Of a stretch of 64,000 nt of DNA, positions 51,200-63,499 are shown one piece after another. The notes under the pieces are model-generated. The model did no database searches, was not told where the DNA came from, and saw nothing but the letters and a program-made list of their open reading frames with translations. Each line of letters begins with the position of its first letter. Within the stretch, counting starts at the first letter, position 1. Location: positions 434,001 through 498,000 of the forward strand of contig NW_020825298.1 of NCBI RefSeq assembly GCF_003286085.1, in the 5' to 3' direction. A program made the position numbers and the translations under genes. Source of the DNA: Drosophila persimilis (taxonomy: Eukaryota > Arthropoda > Insecta > Diptera > Drosophilidae).

Positions 51200-52135
51200 T
51201 TGACTCTGCTTTGTATTGCAGTTTGAAACATTCATAACTTTTAGTCACCGGAGGAGGGAGGGAGGGCTGCTTAATCAGCTCTGGGGCTCTTCGGGTTCGC
51301 ATATAACGAAGTTATGCAAATTTCATCCCACTGTCGGCTTGAATCTCAATTTAGTGTGGCGGAGGAGGAGGTCCTCTGCAGCTCTGCTCCTTTGCTCGTT
51401 TGATGTTTGCTCAATTAACATGGGCGAGAGAGCGATGCACTCCCTCCTGGCACCATCTGAGCCTGCAAGTTCCTGTAACACTTAAGCGGATTATGAATGC
51501 GCCGTTTCGCCCTCGCACTCGCACCCGTAAGTTGTGATTTTTTAATAACTAAACTTTGGCAGCATCGCGCATCGAGCGCCTAGAGCCAAGATGTATCCCA
51601 GATCCTGACTGATTCGTAGGCTGCCAGCAGCTGCTCGACAATGGATCCGGCTCAGACAGTGGCAGGCAATGTCTCTGTCTATCTCCATGCTGCAGCCTCG
51701 CAGCCGTATCTGAACACTCTGCCCGCACCATAAACTTTTGTAGTTCTGTAGTTAGTGCTTTTCAAAAGTTTCACCAACTGCAGCCACAGACACACACTAC
51801 ACTTCGCGAAAGAAGACTGAGCTGTGGATTACGAATAAATTCAAGTGCCTGAGCCCACCGCACCGCACCGCCACGCACCTTTGCTCACCTCAGCGGAGAA
51901 AGAGTCCTTGTCTCACCGAACCGAACCACACACTTGGAAATGCTTAATTTGCTACCAAATATACATACATATATTCCCGCCTTCCAAGCAGAAGCGTCTT
52001 TGCCACTAACCAGAAATGAGCTTCGATGAGCCCAAATAGTTTCGTCTTTCACTTGAACTGTCGACAATCGGCTGTCGCTGCTCCTGCTTCGATGGAAGCT
52101 CCTGTCGTGCGGCTCCTGGCGCCTGGCGCCCTTCA

Positions 52136-52158
52136 CTCGCTCGCTCGCTCGCTCGCTA
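52136..52158 (+). repeat. CTCG tetranucleotide array
   Basis: Five to six tandem TCGC units. A similar short run lies at 48461-48477. Confidence 0.9.
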
Positions 52159-54634
52159 AGTGCACTCTCAAGTGATGCTCCAATATGGTAACGCCACCGC
52201 AACGATGCCGCGTAACTTCATTAACGCTCCGCTCTGCTCTGCCTATCTGTCGATGCTACTCGACCTCGGCCTCGACCTCTTCATCTCTTTCCGCTCCTCA
52301 TTTCGGGTGTTGCATTTCAGGCTCCGGCGCTAAATGCATTTCGGGAGGAGGTTCTAAGGATGCCTACGGGTAATACCCTTCGCCTTCCCTGCGCTACCTA
52401 CCTAGCTCCCTGCCAGGCAAAGCAAAGTTTAATTAATTTTCCTGTGGCTTTTGGCTTTGGCTTCGGTTCTTAAGTGGTTCTTCTGCTTCTCTCGCGCCAG
52501 ATGGTTCCTCTCTAGCTCTGGCCGCAAGTTTTATGTCTTTTGTCAAAATACTTGGGCTCGAATTTTCCAATTTTCGCACTTTCCTGCCCTGCTCATCTAT
52601 CAGTGTGCCTGTCTGTGAAATGAGCTATGGAATGGACTGTGGTATGCTGTGGTGTCAAAAGTACTTTCAATTTTGTCGAGCTGTCATGGAGTGAAGAATC
52701 GCTAGTTCATTAACTGCTTTCCAGCCATGGGAGCCCGTGTTAATTGACCGCGTTGCATTTATCGGAGCTATTTTCGTGATTGTGCAGGAGTACCTACCAC
52801 AAAATTACACAAATCAAACGCACAATCCGTACATTAATGCCCGAAAAAGATCAAATGTAGTGACATCATTTGTTTTTAGATTTGTGAACCGCAATGCAAT
52901 CAATTGCAGTCGTAGCATCACAGCCATGCAGCAGATGACAGAGGGTCAGACGAGAGACAGCAGACCCCCGACCTCCTCCGGTTGGGATGGGTGACAATGA
53001 CCACAATAAAGCATGTAAGTGGATTAAACTCAACCACTCATTAAATTACGAGTGAATGTGCTGCTATGAACTGGGGACCACAGACAACAACCGCAAAACA
53101 TCCTTTGACTGACTGGAGAGACAGATACCCCCGCACGAGTACGAGTATTGATATATCCTAATAACATAAATTGTCAAACCGTTCAAGGGAGAGAGAGCGA
53201 CGTGGCATGGCAGGGCATGGCATGGCAGCGGGAATAAAAGCCTGCCAAAGCGAATGAAGCTTACTCCGACCGAGAGAAAAGTCCCCTGATGCATGCCCCA
53301 CGAGTGCGGACTGTACTGTTGTGTGAAAAATCAGCAAGTGAGTGGCTCGAACCACGGCAGTTCAGAAGAGCGTTCCAATAGACTGAATGGACATCTCGGC
53401 CATTAAGGCGATTGTAGCGTGGCCTGAAAAACTACAGAGTCAAGCATCAAGCAGCTTAAAGAACTAAAGAGCTAAAGAAAACAGAAAACAGAAAAGAGAA
53501 TAGATTGGGGCCCAAGTATCCGTCGTCGCCTGATGTCAATGGAAAGAGAGATATCAGTTAACGGCGCACCGCAAGAAAGAATCGGCAATAAGAGTGGCTA
53601 TCAGAAAAACCCACAAGCGCACAGCGGACTGCCATGGGGGGTTGGTGGAGGGGGCTGGAGTCCACATTTAGGACTGCACCGCGGGTGGCATATCGATTTT
53701 AGTTTGCTCTGGTGGCCTCCTCGCTCCTGCCCATGTTGTTTACCTTGGCTATTTGCTTTGACCTGTTGTGCTTCGAAGCTCGCTCCATGAATACACTGTT
53801 CTTCGTTCCCCTCGCTCCAATGAGTAGGAGCGGGTGGAAACTCGTCTCTTAGGGGCAGGGGTACCTCCAGAGCTTGTCGCTTCAATTAAAAGTGGAAATA
53901 CAAATTCCAGACACTCCGATACTTGGCCAGTGTGCAGGATATCTGCGATATACAACTGCAAAGGGCAGGACATATGTACATATGTACATAGGTTGTACAT
54001 AGGAGTGCATGCAAAGAAGCAGCCAAATTAATTATCAGAGCTCCCTAATTGCCCCGTTGTTCGCTGCACCAAAAGCCGCAGCACCAGCAACGTAATAAAA
54101 ACTATCTACGACCACCAGCTCGTGGCTAAGTAGGAAGCGCGGCGAACCTATTGCAGCTTCCAGGTCAGGTCCTGGGAAAAGGCTGTGTGTGTGGAATACA
54201 GGATGGGGGTATACTCAGGTTAAGGCCGTGCGAGCATGGCCCATGCCCGGCGCTGCAGTAGAGCTGACACGGTGACCTAAAGGCGACAACAGCCGCATGC
54301 AGAACGAGGAAGAAGAGGCAGAAGAGGCAGGGGCACAGCCCCAACGACGACACAATGAAAACCAACAAACAACACACAGAAATTGTGAGCTTTATGCCAT
54401 TCGCTGCTGCTTCTGAAAAAGTAGGAGCCCGAGAAGCCGTGCTAATAAACAATGGGCGACCGCAGCGGAGAAATGGGTTCGGCTGGGGGCTGGTCAGGAT
54501 ATGGAGCGGCACAGGGAATGAAGGGAGCTGAAGTGGCAAGTGGCAGACGCATCTGAGACTGCTCCTGCTACTACTAGATGTTTTTAGCTGTTTTACGCTT
54601 TTAGGGCAATTTGGGGACAACGTGTCGTATGCGT

Positions 54635-54693
54635 ATGCGTGAGCGTGTCCGTGTCCGTGTCGGTAGCTGTGTCTGTGTCCGTGTCCGTGTCCA
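54635..54693 (+). repeat. GTGTCC hexanucleotide array, second locus
   Basis: Two blocks of GTGTCC units split by a TCGGTAGCTG interruption. Same unit as at 48952. Confidence 0.88.
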
Positions 54694-54895
54694 CGATGCT
54701 TTTGCAGGTGTCAAGTGCCAAGTGTGTAGTTTACCGCAAAGTGCTGCCCTCCATGAGCATGTGTGCGTGTGTATCGTCCATGTTTTTTAGTTTTCATAAC
54801 CAAAAGCAGTAAAGAAAAAAACGACAAAGAATATTTTCCGTTCGAAAGCCACTGCGGCAGCCATAATGGCAGCTAGCTACCATATACAGACGCAA

Positions 54896-54923
54896 AGAGA
54901 GAGAGAGAGAGAGAGAGGGAGAG
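54896..54923 (+). repeat. GA microsatellite
   Basis: Near-pure GA run, a potential GAGA-factor site. Confidence 0.9.
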
Positions 54924-57900
54924 TGTACGCGGCCTTAAATTGTTCAATTCTAAGGCTTCGCAGCAGCATTTACGAGCGACAACAAACAACGGAGGAGCTG
55001 CCGGCACAAAAGAGGTCGTTAAATGCCGCTCCCTCCATATATTGTTTGCCTTTGCCCGCACCAAAGAAGGGTCTCCCTTCCTCCGAGAAGACCTCCTTCG
55101 AACTTCAGAACGGAGAGAAAGTTTCCCTTTGAATTAAAGCCTCATCAGAGGCTGACACAGGGGCAGAGGCAGAGCAGAGGCGTATCTTTTAAAGATGAGT
55201 CCCAGAGTCCCCTCTGGCTTTAACTTCGAAATAGTAATCTGCGCTAAATAGACTTCCTTCCTTCCGTCTGACTGTCGGTCTGTGGGAGAAGGCTCTCATG
55301 CTCGTAAGCCAACAAATTAATTAGTTTTCAACACTCGAGTTACTTTAAATGGCAATTCGTGTAATTAATTTCGCACACATTGACAGCCGGCACAAGCCTT
55401 GTGCATGCACAAGGACGAACGCAAGTGCAAAGCAAATCTAAATCATCAGAAGAAGCAGCAGAAACAGCAGCAGCAGCCCTCAAGTAATCGGAAGTGTTCG
55501 TTTGGTATGTTAAAACCAAAAGACCTGTGCAGGTCAGGGGCCATAGCCATAGACACAGCTACAGCCACATATTCAGGACACAGGATACAGACGGAGATGG
55601 AGACGGAGACCCGTCCAAAGGAAGCAATTTTCTTGGTGAATGCGTTTGCACAAAGCGAAGATATTGCAAATACGACAGATACGACGAGTGTATAGTACGA
55701 GTGCACAACTTCAAGTGTGGCAGAGGAGAGGGGATGGATATATTGGAGGGACACAGGAGCATATCCTGTGGCCAGTCAACCAGGACTCTCTCTCTCTCGA
55801 ATATCTCCAGATATTCGCTGGTACAATCACTCCAACTGCAAAGAAATCAACTGCCAAAGTCATAAATATTCGGTTTGCAAACTGCAAATTATTTCAGCAT
55901 CAAGCAGCAGCCTCCTCAACGAGTAGCTCCTGCCGCCTGCCTCCTCACGGCGCTCGTCTCTCGAGTAAAAGTTAAATAATGCAACGATGGCAAAACATGT
56001 GAGGATAGAAACGTTGCCCATGGGCAGGGGCAGGCGCCAGGAGCCACGACGAATGGGGCAGACAGCCACTTTGACCGGCGGCGGAGGGAGCAGTGAAAAA
56101 TTGTGCAGAAATATTTAAACTGCAATTTCAAAGCGATTTGTTTTATGGCCGAAAAGCTAGAGAATTGTTTCGCTGGCACCATGGTGCAGCATTTCCAGAT
56201 CTCTCTCTTTCTCTCTCTATAGCTCGGGCTCCGCATCCGCTTCCGGCATACGCTCAGCTGCACCCGACAGCGCGGAAAACTTAACTCGGATTTGATGTGG
56301 CCAAGCAGCTGTTAATGCTGCATGATTTATACGGAGAGGAGGAGCAGGAGAAGAACTAGGCTCCTGCCCCGCCAAGCAGCTCATTATATGCCACTAAATC
56401 AGGAGTTTGGATTTCCAGATGTGTGCCGAGGAGCACTGCATCTGCATCTACATCACTCTGTCATTCAGTATTTTTTGGCAGTGAAACAGTGCAGAGTCCG
56501 GACTGGACTCCGGAGCAGCGCAGTGGCAGTGAGGGGCAGTGGTCAGTGCACTTCCACTTCCACATCCGCTTCCGCCTGGTGGTCGTAAATTCTCCGCTCT
56601 GGCCGCTTTGCATGTCGTCCAGTTTATTATTTTATCGGGCCAGCCTCTGCGGTACATTCCCCATGCAACATTCTGCATAGCTGCCAATTGTCATCGCTGT
56701 GGCCTCCAAGTCCACCGCGTTCGTCGCATCTGTCCTGTCCTGTCCTGTCGTGCCTACTGATAGACGCTTGTAATGCGAGGAGATCCTGGCATGAGCACTG
56801 CATCCCCCTTCCTTGTTGCACCGCCGCCTGCTGTCGTGCTGGCTGGCTGGCGTGTGGAAAATGATTTGTTTGCCCGCCGACTGCAGTGGGCCTCTGTTTT
56901 TCTTTCGCGATAAATCAACACTCAAACATGGCCGCCGCAGACACGCCCTCGACCCGCGTGTGATCTATTTCGGGGCTCGGCACCCACTAAGCCTCAACTA
57001 TCTGCGGATTACTATGTGCCCTCGTGCATTAGTGCGAAATTAGAACTATTATATTTATAGCGCAAATAGTCCGCACATCATTCCGCAGCGGGAGGGAATA
57101 GGTAAGAGCCGGTAAGGTAAAAGGCGAATGGTACGAGTAAAAGCCAAAAGGGGAGCCAAAAGGCCCATATCCACAGAGCCATTAGACACGCCTGGCAGTC
57201 GCCGCAGCCGTAGCCCTAGCCGTAGTCGTCGCTGTCTCTGGCGTTCAGATGTAATAAAAACATAAAATGTTGCACATTATGCAAACAAAAACACACAAGC
57301 ACACACTCCCCCATCACACACACAAGCACATGGACTAACCAGAACTAACACACATTTAAATATACACCAAAGGAAAAGGAAGGAAGGACTCGGGAGCCGC
57401 CGCAGTGATGGAAGCGATGGAAGATTTCAGCTTTGACGGTGGCGCCGCATGTCTAACGTTCCGTTCGCCGTTTACATACACACACAGGGACACAGACAGG
57501 ACACACAGATACTCGTATTCGTATTCGTACTCGTACCTTCTGTTCGGGGCAAGCTAAACCCACCAAAGTCTGGCACTAGGCGCTCTGCAGCTCTGCAGCT
57601 CTGGCTCTAGCTTTGGCTCTGCCCCTGGCTGTGTGTGTGCGGAGAGAACATTAAATTTATTTGAAATTATTATTATGCGCATTTACCTAACATTTGCATA
57701 ACCGTCGACGCGTCGGTATGTGTGGCAGGGCAGTGTGCGGTGCCACAGTGAGTAAACGCCAATTTGTGAGTGAAATGCGGCCAGCGAGAGGAACTGGGCC
57801 AACAGCTTATAATTTGATTGAAAACTCCGCGCGAGGAGCTGGACCCAGGGATCCAGAGATGCACCAGCCAGACCCAGAGATGGTACGCCCTTGGGGCATC

Positions 57901-58616
57901 CTTATCCCACTACTGACAACTGGCTGCCAGAGCGCGTTTTTTACAGTTCGAAAAGCATTTATCACGCCGCGGGGCAGTCGAGTGTTGTCGAACGTTCCAA
58001 ATATTTTGTCAATTTTATGGGCAAACGATATTAAGCATTCGCTTAATGCCTTAGTTTATGGCTTTAGTTGACCAACAAACATAAATAAACTGTGGCGAAA
58101 AAATGAGAAATGGAAACAACAGAAAACAGAAACCAGAAAAAATTTGGAAAATGAAAACATGGCGCATAAATTACGGGTCGTGTATGAAATGCGCACTAGC
58201 TTTCCCAGCACACACAAAGATGCACACACATCGAAAAATTGTTTTAAATAATTAAATGCTGGCTCTGCACTTATTTACACCATTTACCAAAAACAGAGTC
58301 CGGGCTCTGTGTGTGTGTGTGCAGGAAAAACGATAGTTTGACTCATTTACCTAGACTTTCGCACTTTCTAATACCCTACCGACTATTCTTTGTTCCAGAA
58401 GTACAGTGTTGGGTGGTCGCTCTGGCCGATACTCTTTGAGCAATGAAGTATACGTATATTTGCAGCACTACGTGTGGCATATACGAGTATGCCTACACAC
58501 AGAGTAAAATCATATAAACATTGCTCTCAAAATGTGGTTTTGCTGCTGGTCTGCTGGTCTTTCTTGTTTCATTGTGGATGCAGGAGACAGCCAGTATCAG
58601 TCCAGCCTAGGCCTCT

Positions 58617-59849
58617 CTAAGATAGTCCTTGCGGGAGGAAGTAGTCCAGAAAGAAGGATTGCTTGGCTCGCATGGACTTTTCCTTGCCCTTGTGTTCAAA
58701 ATTAATGTCAAACTCCAATCCGTAAATGTTCTTCAAGCTTGGCTTGATACTGAACATTCCCCTGATGGTCTCCTCCGGGCCGACGGTCAGTGGAGACTTC
58801 ATATGGAAGACGGTCTGATTCCAGTGGGTCCAGAGGGCTTGCGGCGACGTGCTGAGGCATACGCGATTTGGCGATTTCCCGAAACCCACATCGAAATAGG
58901 CGAAGAAGGCGTGGACCTGCCCGCTGCGCGTGACCTTCAGCTCGTAGTGGCAGCGAGTGAAGCAGGACTGGCGGGGGGCGGTGTACAGGTCCAGCGACTT
59001 CACCAGGACGACCTTGCTCATCATCTGGCGTGCATCGACGTGCGCCACCACGGCAGTGCACTCGCAGCTGCGACGAATGGCCCCCATGTCGATGTCGTAC
59101 AAATCGTTCCACTGGTCGAGGTCCTGGTCAACCTCACCCTCTTGACCCGAGATGGCGCCCAGGTACAGCTGTGCGGAATCCGGGAATATTAGTCCCCCAG
59201 GTGCCAGCCACTTGTCCCGGGCAAATATCAGCGATTCTAGCATGTTTTCGGAGAACAGGCAGTGACTGCGGATGCCACGGAACGTGAGGTTGGTTAGTGG
59301 GAAAAGGAAATACTTTTCGGGAACCACTTACCCCATCCAGTCGCAGAGTATGATGTCGACCTTCTCGATGCCCTCGGGCAGCTCTATCTCCTCCACCTTG
59401 CCTCTGATCACCGTGATGACGGCCGCGTATGAATTGTCCAGCACTATGCTGCGAGTATATTCCGCTATGCTTGCCGCTTCCACAGCTATCACCCTGTGTG
59501 CCCCTGACTCGGCAGCAAACAGCGAAAGCGTGCCCAGGCCGCATCCCACGTCCAAAACCGTCTTGAGGGGGATTTGGGTCTAATAAGTCGGCTCCAGATC
59601 TCATCCGAGTCTCGCATCCGCACTCACCTTGTCCTTGAAGGCCGCTGCATTGCAACGAATGGCCGAGCGGTAGGCCCTGTTCCGTGCGGAGTCCTTTAGC
59701 AGCCACTCCTGCACCTCCAGGCGGGCGTACATCTTGAAGTAGAGGGCCTCCTGTAGGCGATAATCGCGCACGCAGTCACCATATGCCATCTCTTCATTAT
59801 CTCCCATTTCCTGCGAATCAAATATTTTTCCTGTCGAAGTTGCCTCCAT
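58617..59849 (-). CDS. Protein arginine methyltransferase; exons 59628-59849, 59332-59579, 58617-59265
   Basis: Three exons, 372 residues. Introns 59580-59627 and 59266-59331 have GTGAGT...TTAG and GTAAGT...GCAG ends and keep frame ([12 protein letters not shown] and CDWMG|HCLF). It transfers methyl groups from S-adenosylmethionine to arginine. Visible elements in order: YFKMY near residue 37 (the N-terminal YFxxY), motif [15 protein letters not shown] near 80, post-I VIAVEAA with the ribose-binding Glu, [30 protein letters not shown], and the THW loop LWTHWNQ near 305. In PRMT1 the double-E loop reads SEWMG...FYESM; here the first Glu is Asp while the second is kept. Length and order fit type I PRMTs. 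Among fly Art paralogues, a divergent PRMT1-like member such as Art2 is my best guess, without certainty. An initiator-like TCAGTT lies about 15 bp before the ATG. It is isolated in a gene-poor region. Confidence 0.93.
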
Positions 59850-60570
59850 CCTAATTTTTCTACAACTGAACCGAATATATTTTTTCGCAACGTCGAACCT
59901 TATTTTGACGTAAAAGGCAGAGGTATCATTTCTGGGGAAGTCTTGACTTTCATAATTAATTCCTTAAATGGCGGGCGTTTCCCCTTCCCCGTTGCAGCCC
60001 CTCTCCCACCCGCACGTGCATTAACTAATTAAAAATCTCATTAGCGTGCATAAATCAGCGTTATGCAGGACATAAATTGTATTATGATGAGTACATCCAG
60101 ATCCAGGCAGACAGAGCGGAGGAGAGGGGCAGACCATCGCCCTGACCTACTGCCACGGACAATGGACAGTGGACAATGGAGACTGCGCCGGGAACGAATG
60201 ATGATGAGATGGCGAAAGATTGCTCGAAACGGGGTCGCGGCAAACAGGGCTTGGCAGGGGCCGGGATATCGTTCACAACATCATCCGCCTGCTATCCCTT
60301 CGAAAACAATGTCTTCGTCTAGTCTTTGCTCGCAATTATGGCCGCCGCACTGCTTCCGGACATTCCCCAATTCGATTGTGGGAAAGAAAGTGAAAAGTGA
60401 AAGATGCCACTGCCCTGCCTCCGCCCGCCCCCTCTGACTGGTGACTGCTGGGAGCAATCGCACTCAGAGAATGTTGGTTTCTTGACTTAAGCAGGGCACA
60501 GCAAAGCGTGAAAACATCATAAAGATGAAAAATTATTATCTCCTTCTTCTGTTCCGTCCGTGCTGGTCAT

Positions 60571-60606
60571 GGTGTGGCGGTGTGGCGGTGTGGCGGTGTG
60601 GCGGTG
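60571..60606 (+). repeat. GTGTGGCG octanucleotide array
   Basis: Four to five perfect tandem units. Confidence 0.93.
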
Positions 60607-62500
60607 GAGCGGGGTTACTCTCCAGCATTTAGCTGCTCTGTTAGCGGCCCTGAATGAAATATCACATCCTGCAGAGGAATAAAAATCAGCGTCGGTAAAA
60701 ATACACATAAGAAATAAGCAGGAAGCAGCCAGAGCTCGAACAGGAAAAGATACACACACACACACTAAGAGTGAGAGAGAAAGGCCGATAAACGCTCGCA
60801 GCGTCAAAAGACAATGACGAGGCAGGGTCCGGGGATGGGTCCGGGACAGGGACTGGATCCGGGACTAGGGACAACATCTGGGGGTTGGGGAATATTAAGC
60901 CGAGAGCAAATACAAAATACGAAACAAAAATAATAAAAAAATATATATATAAAGCTGGTTGACTGTCGGTTGGGTGGGTGTGTCCTGGTCCTGGTCCGAC
61001 CAGGCATCAAAAGTGACGAAAAATTGTAAAAATAAAATATAATGGCAACGCAGTCTTTAGGCCAGAGTCTCTTCTGGAGACCGAGACAGCGTCCTGGACT
61101 TGGGCGATAATTTTTTATTTGTATACCAGCCGTAAGCTAGAGGGAGGCCCCAGTCAAAAAGGAGGCTTCAACGGGGTATAGGCAGAGGCAAACACAGATG
61201 CAGGAATCCGGGGTACAGGAGACCCACGGCTACACAGAAGCAAACACAAACACTTTGCGGCCATTGCCGTCAAGCTGCGCGTTATCCTTTGTGTAATTTC
61301 TGGTTTAATGAGGCGACATTGGAATGGACTTGCCTCCGCCTGCGCCTCTGCCTGTGCTTGTGCCTCGGTGCCACGATGCCATAGGTAACCATTTTTACAC
61401 TCATACATTTTTACGAGCCGAGCATTAAGTTAAAATTTGTGTTAAATATTTTATTGTTTTTATGGCCACATGAACACCTTGCAGCACCGACACGAGCCAC
61501 GAGCAAATTATGAGATTCCCGCAGGAAGAGAAGAAGATCAGAGACAATAATTCAAGCTCTGCCATGGCTGCCAGGACACTTCTTGGCCAGGCAGAACACG
61601 TCCTTCGATTCCCTCCGGACAGGGAATAGTAGCCCGTATCCCACTCTATGTCCCAGTCTCCTTCTTCGTCTCCGTCTCTGTCTCTGTCTGTCCGCGTGCG
61701 TGTGGTCATTAATAGTTGTGCAACTGTCCCCCAGATTGGTGGCACAGAACAAGGCAATCTTCTCAGTGCTTTGTTAGAAGCAAAATTGTGATTTTGGCGA
61801 TTATGAAATTGCCAATTAGTTGCCTTCGCATCGGTCCCAGCTCCAGCTCCCAGGCCCCAGGTCTCAGGTGTGTCGGCTGTATCGGAGTGACAGCTGCAGA
61901 AGCTTGAGTCATCCCTTGACAGGTAGAACATATGGCATTACTCCTTTAACCTTTCAGGAGCGAACACTTCACAGCAACGAACATCACATGAACATCAACA
62001 TCAACTTGTAGACGAATACAACTTTCGGCTGGCGGCTCCTTCGATCCTTTGCCAGCGAGCCAGGGACAAATTAGACGATGCATCAAGGAAGGAACTTTAT
62101 TCCAGACCTATTACGGGGGGTCCCCAGTGAATTATGATTACGGATGAGGGCGGATGGGTTTATGGCAGTATTTGCAGATTTATTGCAGCTAAAAATCAGC
62201 GCTAATATAATGCATAAATCAGGCTGCTTAAGTCAACATATACTGCTGCCTGAATTGGGCATAAATACTGCACCAAGTTCCCGCCTCTACCTCTGCCTTC
62301 GCCTACATCCTTGGGCTCCTTGGGCCCGTATCTGCGACGACTAGATACGACCTGGGTTCCTGTGTTCGGGCTGGCCTGTGAACCAAGTGAAATTCAACGA
62401 AAACGAAATATTTTGGCAACGTCGGAGGTCTTCGTTGAAGCGGTAGGCGGGGGTATGCCTTTGGGGCGGCATCACGTCTCCGCCTTGCTGTGGCAGGGAG

Positions 62501-62524
62501 CGAGAGAGAGAGAGAGAGAGAGAG
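62501..62524 (+). repeat. GA microsatellite
   Basis: Pure GA run after GGGAGC. Confidence 0.92.
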
Positions 62525-62779
62525 CAAGAACCCCAAGAGAACCGTGTAGCCCAGCGCAGGCGCTTTGGCACTCCGCCTTCCAGTTGCTCCGCTCTGAAAT
62601 AGAGTCCAGAGTCCGCTCTCCGTCCACGTCTGCAAGGGAAATATTGGAGTCGAAAACAGGGAAACTTCTTCGAAACACTCACAGCAGATGTTCGCTAATT
62701 TAAATATTGCATCGTAGGTCAAGTCGTGAGAACTTTATGACTTGCCAAAATATCGTACAAAAGGTCCATCATCATCGTC

Positions 62780-62799
62780 CGCAGCAGCAGCAGCAGCAG
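62780..62799 (+). repeat. CAG trinucleotide run
   Basis: Six CAG units, non-coding as far as I can see. Confidence 0.9.
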
Positions 62800-63499
62800 T
62801 GCATGGCTTGAGGCTGGTGCAACGGAGAGCTCTGAACTGCAGGTAGTGCAGGCAGCACTCGTAGGCTCTACTCTGCCACAGATGCTGGACAGCATTCCCA
62901 TAGCGGGGCCATAATTAAAAACCCATTTATCAGAGGGAGAGGGGGTGCGAGAGGCCAGCAATCGCTCCTCAAATTATCCAATTATCTGCCTCGACAGGGG
63001 ACTGTTACGGTTCTACGGCTACTCAAATAGAAATACTCCGAGTGGTGGTGTTTGGCGTTTAACACATTTCCACATGGCTGAAGAGGTGGCCCCTCAGAAG
63101 AGGCCGCTACTCTGAGCTGGGCTTTTCAACGGGTTGCGCATGCGCCTGCCGCGTTTTCTGTGCGCCCAAAGCAAAGCGGGAAACGAGTTGGCCAGAACCA
63201 AACCAAACAGAACTGAAAACTGAAACTGGTTTTTGGGTCACTGCGAAAGGGCCGGCCGCCCCGAACAGGTAAACTCGAGATAATTATTCAATGGATGGCG
63301 AGTCGAGGCCCTCTCGGTTCTCAGGCCCGCATTCAGGCGCTCCAGAAAGGGCATAGCCAAAGGGTTAACGCGAGAGAGAGAGACGGAGACAGAGAGAACC
63401 GAACCGAACCACGAACCCGACTGTCCAGACAGGTTAGTCGTCCGCGGCGAAAGGTGAGCCCGACCAGCATCAGAGTATAAGAGATGCCGCCTGCCTGCT

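Larger units (their letters stand above)
38650..58616. other. Gene-poor interval dense in simple repeats
   Basis: About 20 kb with no supported gene on either strand. Microsatellites and minisatellites are densest between 43 and 55 kb. Open frames are translations of these arrays or short chance frames. Confidence 0.5.
59900..63480. other. Gene-poor interval
   Basis: No supported gene. It includes simple repeats at 60571, 62501 and 62780 and an AT-rich run near 60900-60950. Open frames are short and low complexity. Confidence 0.5.

Noticed and set aside
61119-61182. Possible second DINE-like copy (GTATACC ... GGGGTATA)
   Set aside because: Only the end hexamers resemble the element; the body landmarks are absent.
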